Positions 10,485 through 20,994 of a DNA stretch of 64,000 nucleotides are shown one piece after another. The stretch is taken from contig KQ964246.1 of the NCBI GenBank assembly GCA_001566295.1, forward strand, positions 3,906,001-3,970,000, in the 5' to 3' direction. Position 1 is the first letter of the stretch, and the number at the start of each line of letters is the position of its first letter. The translations under genes and the position numbers were made by a program. Source of the DNA: Microdochium bolleyi (taxonomy: Eukaryota; Ascomycota; Sordariomycetes; Xylariales; Microdochiaceae). The notes under the pieces are model-generated. The model was not told where the DNA came from. It did no database searches and saw only the letters and a program-made list of their open reading frames with translations.

Positions 10485-12179
10485 CTAGACATGTCGCCGC
10501 CTGGCCCAGAGACCCAGGTACTCCCTCCCTTGCAGCCGGTACGTGTCGTCCTCGACATAGAAGCCGCCCTGGCTGCGCGTCTGCAGCACCAGGTTCTTGC
10601 CCTTGGGCCCGTCGGCGTACCGCGGCCACGAGGGCGCGCCCTTGCCGTTGGGGTTGCCGCTGTTGACAAAGTTGATCCACATGCCGCTCATGTCGCCGCC
10701 CAGGGCGCGGTACTCGGGCCACGGGCCCACGCCGTCCGGGTTGTTGAACACAAAGGGCAGCTCGGTCGCGTGCGAGACGCCGGAGTAGTCAAAGTTGAGA
10801 CCGGCGGGGACCACGGTGCCGTTGGCGTCGGTCGAGGCCGGGCGGTACCCGCGCGTGTTGAAGCGGTACACGAAGGTGCCCTTGGGGTTGTACCGCGCGT
10901 AGGCGCGGGACTCGGTCAGCCGCGGCTCGTGGTAGAAGATGTCGCCCACGATGGCCGCCACGCGCTTGTACTGCTTGCCGCGGCCCCCGTCCTCGAACGT
11001 CTGCAGGCCCGTGTTGAGGGGGATCCCCTGCCTCGGGTCGTTGGGGTACAGCTGCATGATGCGGTCGACGACGGCCGGCGGGTAGCCGAACCCCACGGCC
11101 GACTGGAGCCAGTTGCGCAGCTGTTCGTCCGTGTTGATGCCGCTCTCGGCGTTGTCGGTGCCCTCGTCCGAGTTGGTGCCGTAGATGTGCGGCACCTGCG
11201 CGAACTTGCCCTGGGCGTAGAGGGCGGTAGGGAACTGGGGGATGACGTCGCCGTCCACGGTCGGGTACCAACCCGGGCCTGGGTAGAGTCCGGGGTCGAT
11301 GAGCGGGTAGAGCTCCTCGTAGGGCACGGTACGGAGGCAGGCGAGGGTGTCGGCGGCGTCGGTGCAGTTGACGCTTGCCACGATCTTGTCGTAGGTCGGC
11401 TGGTACCAGTCGGTTCCGTTGTACCACGCCGTGCTGGCGCCGCCGCTCTCCTGGATCGAGCCGTGGAACAGCCCGTCGGTGCGCCCGCCGTAGCTGAGCA
11501 GCAGCTGGCCCACGGCGAAGGACCCGGACGACTCGCCCCAGATGGTCACGCGGTTGGGGTCGCCGCCAAAGGCCTTGATGTTCTCCTGGATCCACGCCAG
11601 CGCCTGCCGCATGTCGCGCAGCGCAAGGTTGGTCTGCCCGCTGCCCTGCACCTCGATGCTGTACATGTTGCCCCAGCCACCCTTGCGGTAGTTGATGCTG
11701 GTGGCCAGGATGGGCTTGCCCATCTCCGCGGACCGCTGCACAATGTAGGACAGGTTGTAGCTGGGCAGGCTGCTCGTGCCCCAGTGGTAGCCGCCGCCAT
11801 GGATCCAGACCGCCACCGGCAGCAACCCCTTGTCCGACCGTTTCTTGGTGGGCCTGACAACGTTGATGCTCAGGCAGTTCTCGCTCATCCCGTACATGCC
11901 GTCGTCGGCGGGGGTCGGGTCGGGGCAAGCATGGCTGTAGTTCTGGGCGGTGCGGACGCCGCTCCAGCTCGTGTTGAGTGCTTGCGGCACGCGGAAGCGG
12001 TTCTGGCCGCCGGTGTCCTGGGCATAGGGGATGCCCAGGAAGGCGTCCTGGTTGAACGAGGCCAGGCTGACACCGACATACGTCCCGTTGCGCACCGTGG
12101 CCGTGGGAGCGCAGGATGCACCGGATGCCGAGCTGGCGATGACCGCCAGCCCTACAGCTGCATTGAAGAGGGACCGCAT
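10485..12179 (-). CDS. Secreted type-B carboxylesterase/lipase
   Basis: A single-exon gene of 564 residues in the carboxylesterase type-B family (fungal lipases and cholinesterases), predicted to hydrolyse esters outside the cell. Residues 1-20 form a signal peptide ending near SSASGASC. The triad is visible: nucleophile Ser in GESSGSFAVG, acid in NSDEGTDN, and His in GVSHATELPF. The oxyanion loop WIHGGGYHWG and the EDCLxxN-like motif SENCLSINV are present. The elbow reads GESSG where the family usually has GESAG. Several N-glycosylation sequons (NTS, NLS, NCT) fit secretion. The length is normal. The start at 12179 is the only ATG that supplies the signal peptide. Confidence 0.9.
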   Translation of the reverse strand: MRSLFNAAVGLAVIASSASGASCAPTATVRNGTYVGVSLASFNQDAFLGIPYAQDTGGQNRFRVPQALNTSWSGVRTAQNYSHACPDPTPADDGMYGMSENCLSINVVRPTKKRSDKGLLPVAVWIHGGGYHWGTSSLPSYNLSYIVQRSAEMGKPILATSINYRKGGWGNMYSIEVQGSGQTNLALRDMRQALAWIQENIKAFGGDPNRVTIWGESSGSFAVGQLLLSYGGRTDGLFHGSIQESGGASTAWYNGTDWYQPTYDKIVASVNCTDAADTLACLRTVPYEELYPLIDPGLYPGPGWYPTVDGDVIPQFPTALYAQGKFAQVPHIYGTNSDEGTDNAESGINTDEQLRNWLQSAVGFGYPPAVVDRIMQLYPNDPRQGIPLNTGLQTFEDGGRGKQYKRVAAIVGDIFYHEPRLTESRAYARYNPKGTFVYRFNTRGYRPASTDANGTVVPAGLNFDYSGVSHATELPFVFNNPDGVGPWPEYRALGGDMSGMWINFVNSGNPNGKGAPSWPRYADGPKGKNLVLQTRSQGGFYVEDDTYRLQGREYLGLWARRRHV

Positions 12180-13252
12180 TCTGTCGATGGATGAGACAAG
12201 CAGCTCTGAAGGCTCCGTGTGGCCTGAGAGTGAGGGATTTGCGGCCGTCTTATACCCATCTCCGAAATTGGCTCTGCAGTCTTCCGTGGTCCTCGGACGG
12301 GGGTGCCTCCGTCCATTTCAATGCATGTGGGGGGGCAAGGGACGAGGTTACATCGGTTGGTTGTCCGCCTGGTACGATCGGCAGGCATGGCCAGGAAATA
12401 ATGCTGGTCTCTGATCCTGGCTTTGTTCTCTATGCAGTCTAGCTGTGGCCCGTGAGGTCCTTTAGTGTCGGGGTAGACTACTCCATTGTCCTTCCTCCCC
12501 GTCCTTGCGTCTACCGTACAGCAGGGCCGGGACGACAAGCTTTGCTGTGCCGCAGGCTGTGCTATTGGTTCTTTACCGTTCACGGGATGTGGGTATGCAG
12601 CTGCGGCTGAGCTGCATGCAATAGGGTACAGTAGGCTGTATTGTCTGCGTCATCAACAGGGGTCCTCGAAGCCAGAAGCCGTCCGCAATACTACGCAAGA
12701 GAAAGATTAGACGAAGGTAACTGTACGGAGCACAAGAAGCCTGAGAGAAGGTAATGGGGATAAGAGCTTACCCACGATCTGTATTCTCGGCCGAGCGAGA
12801 CCGGGGGTCATGTCAGCGTAAGGGTCCCCTTAGATTGTGGCAAGGGTGGAAAGGAGGTGAGGTGGAGTTGGCCTGCCTGAACTCGACATCCCCCCGTCTT
12901 CAGGCTGTTGCGACACCCTCAGGCCTGCCTCGCGCCATCACCACGCTACCGACGCTTCCGAAGCATAGACTCGGCTTATCGCACCCATCCCACCAGGCTA
13001 CAGCCACGTGTTTTCCGCTTGACTTTGGCCGGGGACGGGCTGCCGAGTGCGACATGCACGTCGGCCTCGGCATGTCAGATCCCGCCAGGATAGCGAGGGC
13101 AACCCGTTACTAAGCTGCAATCTCTGAGGGTGTACTTGCTCGTGCGTCGACGACCCCAAGACCCCGGGTGGTCGAGGCGAGTCAGGAGTCAGGACGGGTA
13201 GACCAGCTGCGCCCAGCACCCTCAAGGCCTATTGAGACGAAGCTCATGACTG

Positions 13253-13291
13253 AGCGTACGCTTACCCTATTGTACGCTAGCGTACGCGTAC
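13253..13291. repeat. Cluster of three perfect palindromes
   Basis: AGCGTACGCT (13253-13262), GTACGCTAGCGTAC (13272-13285) and GTACGCGTAC (13282-13291) are each their own reverse complement and share a TACGC core. A second copy of GTACGCGTAC lies at 13487-13496. They sit about 455-493 bp and 250 bp upstream of the regulator start at 13746. This is suitable for a dimeric regulator, but the function is inferred only. Confidence 0.6.
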
Positions 13292-13649
13292 ACAGGGCCA
13301 ACTCGTCCTCAGAGGCATAGTGCTCGCGCTGTCCTGGGACCATGGTACAGGGTGCAGAGGTGCAGAGGTGCAGAGGACGGTCGTCTGCTCGGTGTGCGTG
13401 AGACTGGGCCGTCAGGCGGAGTTTATTCATTCTCGAAGGCAGGCCGTGTTCCATGGCCCGTCCCCGTCCCCATCCATAAGGGTACTGTACGCGTACGATT
13501 AAGCGTCGGGCACGCGTCGCCACCACCGGACCGCACCCGCAAATGTGGGCCAGCAAGCGGCGGCTGCCCCTTCCCTTTCCAGCACCCGACGGCAAACGCA
13601 TGGCGCTCCGCACTTCCCCCAACGTCACATCCAGACGCTGTCACACGCC

Positions 13650-13651
<2 letters not shown>

Positions 13652-13694
<43 letters not shown>
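13652..13694. repeat. (CA)n microsatellite
   Basis: An uninterrupted CA dinucleotide tract of about 43 bp, ending about 51 bp before the start codon at 13746. It therefore probably lies in the 5' leader or core promoter of the regulator gene. Confidence 0.95.
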
Positions 13695-13696
<2 letters not shown>

Positions 13697-13745
13697 CACA
13701 CAACCCCGCGAAAGGGCGTCGTCTTCGCCCGTGTCGTCCGCAATC

Positions 13746-15997
13746 ATGGCCCCGGCGACCCGCACCAGCACCGGCACCGGCAGCAGCTCCAGCCGTGACG
13801 ACCAGGCCTCGGACACACCTGGTCGCCCGCCGCCGCACAGCGCACAGTCCCCCCCGCCGCCGGCCCGGAGAGCACAGATTCCCTCTTTCGCCGACATCCT
13901 CCATCCCGCCCACGCCCCGTCTTCTCCTCCCCCTCCTCCTCCTCCTCCTTCCTCGTCGCAGCATGGAGCCGACCTCTCCGGAAGCCCGCCTCCAGCCCTG
14001 CCGCCAACCCTCTTCCCCTCCCTCTCATCATCCGAGGGAGCGGGCTCGCCTCCTTCGTCCACGCAGCCGCCCACGATAGCGCCCTCCTGGCTGTCCCACC
14101 CCTCCGGCGGCGAGAGCCCGGACGCTCCCGCGATGGCCGATCCGTCCCCGGCCGCCGCCGCACACCGCAGTAATGCTGTCCCCGGGCCCGGGCAGAGCAC
14201 TTCAAACCGCACCTCTGACGACACATGCGCAACCACGGCCACGACCACAACCACAGCAGCAGCCTCGATAGCAGCGCCCACCGGCTTCTCCCCGATCTTC
14301 TACACCACCGCGGCCTCGGCGACCACCCCATCTGCCACGGGGCCTGAAGGGTCGTCGCCAAACTTCGCCTGGAAACCAGACGAGTTCGCGCTCGACCAGA
14401 ACTATCAGGCCTTCCGCGAGGAGCTGCGCGACCTAATCTTCACGGCGGCACAGTCCGCGGGGCCGACGAGGGAGGGCAGCCCCAGTGCCACTACGGGCAG
14501 CGATGGGGCCAATGACGGGACAGGTATGGTGGTCGACAGCAGCGACGGCCCGCAGGCCCAGCAGCAGCACCAGTACCAGCAGTCACACCATGATGTCACG
14601 CATCAGCAGCAGCAGCAGCAACAACAACAACAGGAAGGTCTTTGGAAAGGCCCGAGACTGTCTGGGATGATGAACTCGCAGGCCGAGGTCGGGTCGGACC
14701 CGCACCAGACGAAGCGCGAGACCGCGCAGATACTGGCTACCGGGAACAAGATGATGTTCCTGAGGAATTACATATCGCAAGTCGCGCCATGGGTATGCAT
14801 CACAGTAATCTGTCGTCCCGCATGGGCTCCTACTAACAAAGTACACGACCACGCAGCTCGACATGTTTGACAGTGACCGGGCGTTCGGTCTTCAACTACC
14901 AGCCCTTGCGCGGACAGCACCAGCCTTGTTGTACGCCATCCTGGGCATCTCGGCGCGGCAGATGGAGCGCAAGGAAAACAAAAAGAACGCCTTCGAGAGC
15001 CTCGAGCTCTACCAAGAGGCCATTCGTCTGCTCGCGCCCCTACTCCTCGACAGAGACCTCATCATCATCCCGATCTGTGTCATCCTCTGCTGTCTCGAGA
15101 TGATGTCGGCCAGCGCGCAGGACTGGCGACGCCACCTCGAGGGCTGCGCGGCGCTCTTCAGTAACTTCGGAGTAAACGGCTTCAGCGGTGGCCTGCTCCA
15201 GGCCGTCTTCTGGTGCTATGCTCGCATGGGTAAGCATGGCATGTCGCAACGTTGGAGAGTCCTGGCGCCTAGCCTTGTCTGACATAGAAAACTTCGCAGA
15301 CCTCTGCGGTGCTCTCATATCCGATGGGATAGAAAGCACTCTGGTGCCACCGTCGAAATGGCTCCCGCCAGGTAGTGATCTGCGCGATGCACGCCGGCTC
15401 TTTCTGAGCTGTCACCATCTAGACATGTATGCCAACTACTCAGTCTGGCTGTCTTCGCGGGTGTGTGAGCTCGTCTCCGAGCGTACCCGATTCAGAGAGC
15501 TGGGCGAGCAGAATGGCTGTACTGGACAGGTCTTCACAGAGCGGTGGATCGCTCTGTGGCAGGAACTGCAAGCATGGATCAATGACAGCCCACCAGAGTT
15601 CCACGCTGTGCGGACGGTCGAAACCAAACCCTTCCCACAGACGCTCTACCCACACTGGGCTGCGATATCATCGACACAGCTGCACCACACCAGCTGCCTT
15701 CTCCTCCTGGGTATCATGCCGAAGCCTCTCGATCCCTCGCTGACTCCTGGCCCGGTCAGCTCAGTGGTCTGGCATGCGAAGAAGATCTGTGGTATCTCGC
15801 TCTCCAATTCTCACCAGGGCTGCCTGAACAATGCGATTCAGCCGATCTGGCTGGCGGGCCGTCTTCTCAGCCATCGTTCCGAACACGATCTCATCGTGAA
15901 ATTGATCTGGAGCATTGAGAGCATGACTGGATGGGGAACGTGTTGGAGAATAAGCGACCTCGAGGCGGCGTGGGGCTACAAAGTGCGCAGGATGTGA
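13746..15997 (+). CDS. Fungal_trans_2 (C6-type regulator) protein lacking a zinc cluster
   Basis: Exons 13746-14792, 14857-15229 and 15300-15997 give 705 residues. The C-terminal half matches the fungal-specific transcription-factor domain 2 (ARCA-like): VAPWLDMFDSD at the first intron, then LYAILGISARQMER, LEGCAALF and WHAKKICGISLSN near the end. The first ~320 residues are low-complexity (Pro/Ser/Thr/Ala-rich, poly-Pro, then a Gln run at codons ~286-296). They contain almost no cysteine, so the usual Zn2Cys6 DNA-binding domain is absent. The neighbour on the opposite strand (16029-18128) is a clear relative that keeps its cluster, and both share two intron positions and phases. It may act as a co-regulator or dimer partner, or DNA binding may have been lost. 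The start follows a CA microsatellite and is the first ATG of a long open frame. Confidence 0.8.
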
Positions 15998-16028
15998 GGG
16001 GATCTCGGTGTGCTGGGCACAGACCCTC

Positions 16029-18128
16029 TCAGCTTCCCCATTCCGCCTGTAAGATGGCCTCGTAACGCGACACATCCCATTTGGTCAACGACTGAACGCG
16101 CCGTAGGCCGTGCAAGATGGTGCGATGTTGATCTTCATGGGACATTCTCTTGGCTGCAATGACCAGTGAAGATACCAGGCATGGGTCCCAGCATTCTTGC
16201 AGATCGTTGTTGAGTGCAATCCCGCAGATCCGTCGAGCATGCCATAAGAAGGACGTTGCTGATGATTTGAGGTGACCAGTCACTTGCGCTGTGCGCGGCT
16301 TGTGTCGTAGAAGCAATAGCATGGCCGTGTGATACATCTGATTGCCGAAACCGCCAGCGCCGCTTGTGAACAGGATGGTGGGCAGGCCATCATCGGAGTC
16401 GCTGGTCTCCATAATGGACTGAAACTCTTGAGTCCGTGTTGTATACCACGTGTTGAGATCGTCGATGAGTGACAGCCACGCGCCAACCATGCCACCTGGA
16501 GTGGACGCAGGCACTTCACCAAACGCGAGCGCCAGCGCTCGTATGCAATATATCAAAGCCTGCATGGCGGAGCAGTACACCTCTCGAGCAAGCTGAGACT
16601 TGTGCCAAGGAGTCGGCATAACACACAAATCATACAGCGATACCGGCAGGGCTCGTTCCTCGACGAGCGCGGTTGCCAGCTCTGCATTCAACCACTGTTA
16701 GTTGGCTGTTGGTCGGAGGACAAGTCCCACGTGGCAGGGTGTATGCTCACCTAGACGCAGTAACAGCTGGAAGCCCAGCGCACCAACCATCGTCATTGGC
16801 CTTTCCAGCCGGAACCTATCGAGTACTGTGGCAAGGGCCGTACCGCTTGTTTCGTCTTTCTTATAAGCCGATCTTGTGCTACGGAGGACGATGCAGAGCA
16901 ACTTGACCTGAGAGCTCATGTCAAAGTCATTGTGCGAAGTCAGTGTCGAGGAGCTCTCGGACTGCGGAATGAGATGCTCTTCAGAGTGAGAGGCATGAGC
17001 AAGATCGAGGTGCTTATCGTGAGACACCGAAGACAATGCCACAAGAGCCTCGAGCACGATTTTAGAGTGCGAGGCGAGCAGTGAAACATAGATGCCAAAG
17101 CCATGGCCAAGGTCAAAGAGGTCGAGCTTGGAGAACGCTAGTCAGCAAGAAGTTGAATCCTGGGGTCAAGAGGCCCCCCGACTTACCCAAGGCGCAACCT
17201 CGTATCGCCAATGCTTTAGCAGGACAAGCACGCGTTCCTCCGAAAGGGTGTTGCCTAGCGATGGGACTGGTGCCACATGGCTGGGCACTCCGGTCAAGAT
17301 CAGCTCCTGGAGCCTGTAGTCCCTGTCGAAATCTTCGGGTGTGTGCGGCGGAGCCTTAAAGTAGAGTGGGCTGAGCTGATTGTGGAACTGCTCTGCTTGG
17401 GCGATGGCCGGATTACCATCAGTCTCGTCAGCACCGAGGGACAACAGGGCATCGAGGGCATCTTGATATCGGCCGCTCGTGTTGGACTCGAGCTCCTGTG
17501 TTGTTGGACTGGGATTTGAGAAGCTTGTTTGCGGGAACTGCTGGCCTAGGTCGAGACGAGGCACCTGTGGCGGCGGCATAATGGCCCGGTTCATGCTGAT
17601 TAAAGAAGCTGGGCCATTATAGCCTGTGATGGGTGACAAGAGTGTCTGTTGCATCGTGGCTGTGTGCTGATCCTGCTCCATTGCTATCTGCAGCTGCACC
17701 GGAGAGGTTGGTCCTGGTAGGGACGATGCGGGCCCGGGTGCAGCATCTGGGCTCGGAGTGCCATTGTTGACGAACTGCAAGGCGGCCAGGTCAGATGCGT
17801 GCACTGGAAACAAGGATGGGCAATCCGACCGACTGACCTGTACTTTGCGATAGCTCTGCGGGGGAGGGGGCGCGGGCCGAGCGGGTGAGGACTGGCCGTC
17901 GAGGGTGAACGAGTTCTTTGGCAGGAAGGAGAGACGAGTGCCATAGTGGCATTCGAAGCCACCGGCGACACACCTCTGACAGGCCGGCTTGCCCTCGTCA
18001 CCTGGAAGTCGTCAGCATAGAGCACGCAGGATGACGGGAGGAGCACGGCAGGGACGTGGAAGGCACACACATTTGCGGCGGCGGACACGACACTTGAGGC
18101 AGCCGGTGCGGACCCGCTTGGTCGCCAT
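16029..18128 (-). CDS. Zn2Cys6 transcription factor with Fungal_trans_2 domain
   Basis: Exons 18128-18071, 18001-17187, 17126-16751 and 16681-16029 give 633 residues. The N-terminus is a classic binuclear zinc cluster: TGCLKCRVRRRKC is split by the first intron inside the last Cys codon, followed by DEGKPACQRC and GGFEC. A Pro/Gln-rich linker leads to the Fungal_trans_2 domain, with YEVAPWLDLFDLG at intron 2, VALSSVSHDKH and WHARRICGIALNN near the end. It is a nuclear DNA-binding regulator whose targets are unknown. The gene ends 31 bp from the end of its zinc-less relative, in tail-to-tail orientation. A possible 36-nt mini-intron near 17818-17853 was not used because the frame is open through it. 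Confidence 0.85.
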
Positions 18129-18913
18129 GCGGCAGCAGACGAGACCTGGTCAATCTGAAGGGTGCACAGGTGGTGATGTGACGCCGTCTGCGACGGGGCT
18201 ACAAGGCCGCAGAGTGTGGTGTTGAGGGTTCGCAGGTTGGCGATGGTTGCTGCATGCAGATGGGGGAATCTCGAAGCGCAACAACCGGCGGTTGCGCCTT
18301 CCTTCTCTGCGCTCCTGCCCCGTCAGCCAGCCCCACACCCGCCATCGATTGGAGCTGCGGTACCCGACACTGAGAACTGCTACCTTGGTACAAGATCATG
18401 GGGTGGACGAGGAGGATTGAATGATGCAAGCTTCTGATCTCTCTATTGCGACAATGGCACAATGGGTGGCTAGCCCTGGCAGAGACCTGATGTTGCAAGG
18501 TGTCGAAGAACTCGTGCTTGCATAAAGCGTGCCGAGGGTGTCTGCATCCCTGACAATAATTCTCGTGGGCCCTTGACTTAGTGTCGGAGACTTACTTACC
18601 TTATGGTGCCAGTGTGGATCGAATCCCGATGCTTCTCGAAGACCCCCCAGGGAGGTCCCCATGCGAAAAAGTGCAATCACGAGATGCAAGCTTCGATGGC
18701 GACTGACGACACCGGGGAATGGTGACTGCAAGGTGCACGTGTGGATGGAGACTTTTCTCGGCCTACGGAGGAAACCATGTCCGACTCTGGTTGGCCGCGT
18801 TTGCCCACACCTGCCTCGGTGCACATATCATCGCCGCCCTCGCCCGCCTCAACCTTTTGCTCGGAACCTTGGGGTATGAACCTACTCACACCAGCAGCAT
18901 CACCACCGCCGCC
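18129..18913. promoter_or_regulatory. Divergent promoter of zinc-cluster regulator and MDR oxidoreductase
   Basis: A 785-bp gap between head-to-head genes. No coding frame is supported; the open frames crossing it are chance readings. No clear binding motif was picked out. Confidence 0.4.
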
Positions 18914-20008
18914 ATGACCACGCCTATCCCCGACAAGATGCGCGCCTGGCTCTACACCTCGGTCCCCGACGGGCTCGAGAAGGCCATCTTCCTCTCCGAA
19001 AATGTCCCCACGCCGGCCCGGACCCCCCAGACCCTCGCGAAGAACGACATCCTCGTCCGCGTCGAGGCTGCCTCCCTCAACCCTGTCGACCACAAGCTGC
19101 CCGAGATCACCAACGCCCTCACCCCGCGCTTCCTCACCTCGGCCGCCACCGCTCTTCCCAAGCCCACCGACCCCGTCCCCAAAGGCGCAAAGACCCCCGC
19201 ACACGACTTCGCCGGCACAGTCGTCGCCACCGGCTCCGCCGTCGACACCGTCCGCATCGGCGAGCGCGTTTTTGGTCTCACCCCGGGCACCCTCGCCGAG
19301 TACGTCGTCACCAACTACAACCGCCTCGCCACCCTTCCCAGCAACGCCTCCTTCGAGGAGGGCGCCGCTGCCGTCACCACGGCGCTCACCACCTACCAGA
19401 GCATCGCCCCCTTCGTCAAGGCCGGCTCCAATGGCGCCGAGAAGGTCTTCATCAACGGCGGCAGCGGCGGCACCGGTACCATGGCCGTTCAGATAGCAAA
19501 GGCCCTCGGCTGCCACGTCACCGCGACCTGCTCCACCAGGAACATTGAGCTGGTCAAGTCCCTCGGCGCTGATGAGGTCATCGACTACACCTCGCAGGAT
19601 GTCGTCGCGGAGCTCACCAGCAAGGGCAAGGTTTTCAAGCTCGTCGTCGACAACGTCGGCAACAGCCCCGCCAACCTCTACAAGGCCGCCGACAACTTCC
19701 TCGTCGAGCAGGGCGCCCAGTTCGTGCAGGTCGGTGGTGGCGCGAGCGCGGCCGATATCAAGATCCTCGCCTCGCGGTCCCTCGTGCCGTCCTTCCTCGG
19801 CGGTGGCCGGCACAAGTACATGTTTATCCTGCCGAAGCTCACGCACGACAACATCGTAGACGTTGCAAACCTGATCAGGGACGACAAGCTCAAGCCCGTG
19901 ATCGATGAGGTGTTCGAGTGGTCTGATGCGCCGGCGGCGTACACCAAGCTCAAGACCGGCAGGGCTAGGGGCAACATCGTCGTGCGGGGGCCGCCCGCAA
20001 AGGCGTGA
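18914..20008 (+). CDS. Zinc-independent MDR oxidoreductase (quinone oxidoreductase/RTN4IP1-like)
   Basis: A single-exon gene of 364 residues in the medium-chain reductase family. The N-terminal GroES-like domain carries ASLNPVDHKLP and HDFAGTVVATG, with no catalytic zinc ligands (no GICG or GHE). The Rossmann domain has NGGSGGTGTMAVQIAKALG, typical of NADPH-using quinone and enone reductases. SRNIELVKSLGADEVIDY-type sequence follows (here STRNIELVKSLGADE). The C-terminal part, FEWSDAPAAYTKLKTGRARG, is the usual substrate-domain end. The start at 18914 is preceded by a CACC/GCC-rich leader. Likely cytosolic or mitochondrial reduction of a quinone or activated alkene; substrate unknown. It converges on the HMG-CoA reductase gene. 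Confidence 0.87.
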   Translation: MTTPIPDKMRAWLYTSVPDGLEKAIFLSENVPTPARTPQTLAKNDILVRVEAASLNPVDHKLPEITNALTPRFLTSAATALPKPTDPVPKGAKTPAHDFAGTVVATGSAVDTVRIGERVFGLTPGTLAEYVVTNYNRLATLPSNASFEEGAAAVTTALTTYQSIAPFVKAGSNGAEKVFINGGSGGTGTMAVQIAKALGCHVTATCSTRNIELVKSLGADEVIDYTSQDVVAELTSKGKVFKLVVDNVGNSPANLYKAADNFLVEQGAQFVQVGGGASAADIKILASRSLVPSFLGGGRHKYMFILPKLTHDNIVDVANLIRDDKLKPVIDEVFEWSDAPAAYTKLKTGRARGNIVVRGPPAKA

Positions 20009-20994
20009 GGGGGGTTAGCAGGGTATTTATCTGCACATGCGCACATGACCACCAGTGTCCCGGCAGAGATCCTGGCGGGATGCACCGAGGTGTCCGGGTA
20101 CTTGGAGCAGAGCAGGAATTGGGACGAATGACCACAGACAGAAGAGAATATGATACCACCACGCAAGCACCTGATCCGAGCGAGACTTGATACATTGCAG
20201 AACAACACACAGTTTTTCCATTTCGCGGGCTTTGACGACCGGTAATTTGCTCAGCGTCGTTTTGGCTTGGCTGACCTTTTGCACGTGTGCGTGTGTGCGT
20301 GCCTTGGCAGATCCAGAGACCAGAACCCACACCACCCGACGTGATGGCGAATAGCCCATCCTAGAGCTTGTGAACCATCGTCCCCGGTAAATCCTCTGTC
20401 TGGCCGGCGGGGTCGTCGTGTACTGATACCATTCACGCCGCAGCGCTCACGGGCAACCACGCGACCGCATCACCCGCGGTGGTACAGCCTAGCACCATAG
20501 CAGGGAGAAACGGGCAGATGATTAAGTGTGACTGGGGCTCTAAATTTGGCATATATATACATACTTCAGCTGTGTGTATCTGTCTAAAACACTGGTACTC
20601 CGTGTGTGTGTATATCTCTTCCTTTCCCTAAGTGCTACCCCGGTCGAATCGGCCAGACGACGAGGCAGGATCAATTACGCAAAGACGAATACTTCCAGGG
20701 TCTGCGAGCCGTGTGTCGTAGTCACCGCCCAGCACAACTAAGCTTAGCGATGGCTTCAGACTCGTCCCGACTCAACCCAGGATCGTCGCCCTCCTCAAGA
20801 TTACGTGTTTCCCCCCTCTCGACACTCTCCCGTACCCAATGGTGTCGAGTGATCCCTGAACGCCTAAAGCAATGCCGTCTGGTGCGGGTGATGGCACTTC
20901 CATTACGAAAATGCAGAACAAAGTCGATTACTGTCCAAGGCGATTTTGGACAGTCGTGTGTGGCCCACTGCATGCTCTTCAGCTGGCAGTGGAA
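20009..20994. other. Convergent gap downstream of MDR gene and HMG-CoA reductase
   Basis: A 986-bp region holding the 3' ends of two converging genes. It includes a short TATATATACATA stretch near 20552 and alternating GT/TG tracts near 20284-20300 and 20605. No gene is seen. Confidence 0.4.

Larger units (their letters stand above)
12180..13745. promoter_or_regulatory. Divergent intergenic region between esterase and Fungal_trans_2 gene
   Basis: A 1.57-kb spacer that should hold the promoters of the esterase (minus) and the regulator starting at 13746 (plus). It contains a group of GTACGC-core palindromes (13253-13291 and 13487-13496) and a CA microsatellite directly upstream of the regulator start. 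No coding frame was supported; in particular, no upstream exon with a zinc cluster could be found. Confidence 0.5.

Noticed and set aside
10437..12194. 585-codon plus-strand frame opposite the carboxylesterase
   Set aside because: Antisense shadow; the minus strand has a signal peptide and a complete catalytic triad.
13652..13694. CRISPR-like or telomeric repeat
   Set aside because: It is a plain dinucleotide tract with no spacers and no telomere unit.
17818..17853. Candidate 36-nt intron in the zinc-cluster regulator
   Set aside because: The frame is open through it, removal would not improve the protein and would break the downstream phase unless another change were made.
18600..18650. 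tRNA-like sequence GGATCGAATCCC
   Set aside because: No cloverleaf partners upstream; it does not fit the T-arm consensus.
18677..19846. 389-codon minus-strand frame opposite the MDR oxidoreductase
   Set aside because: Gly/Asp/Val-rich shadow with no domain; the plus strand holds the GSGGTG dinucleotide motif.
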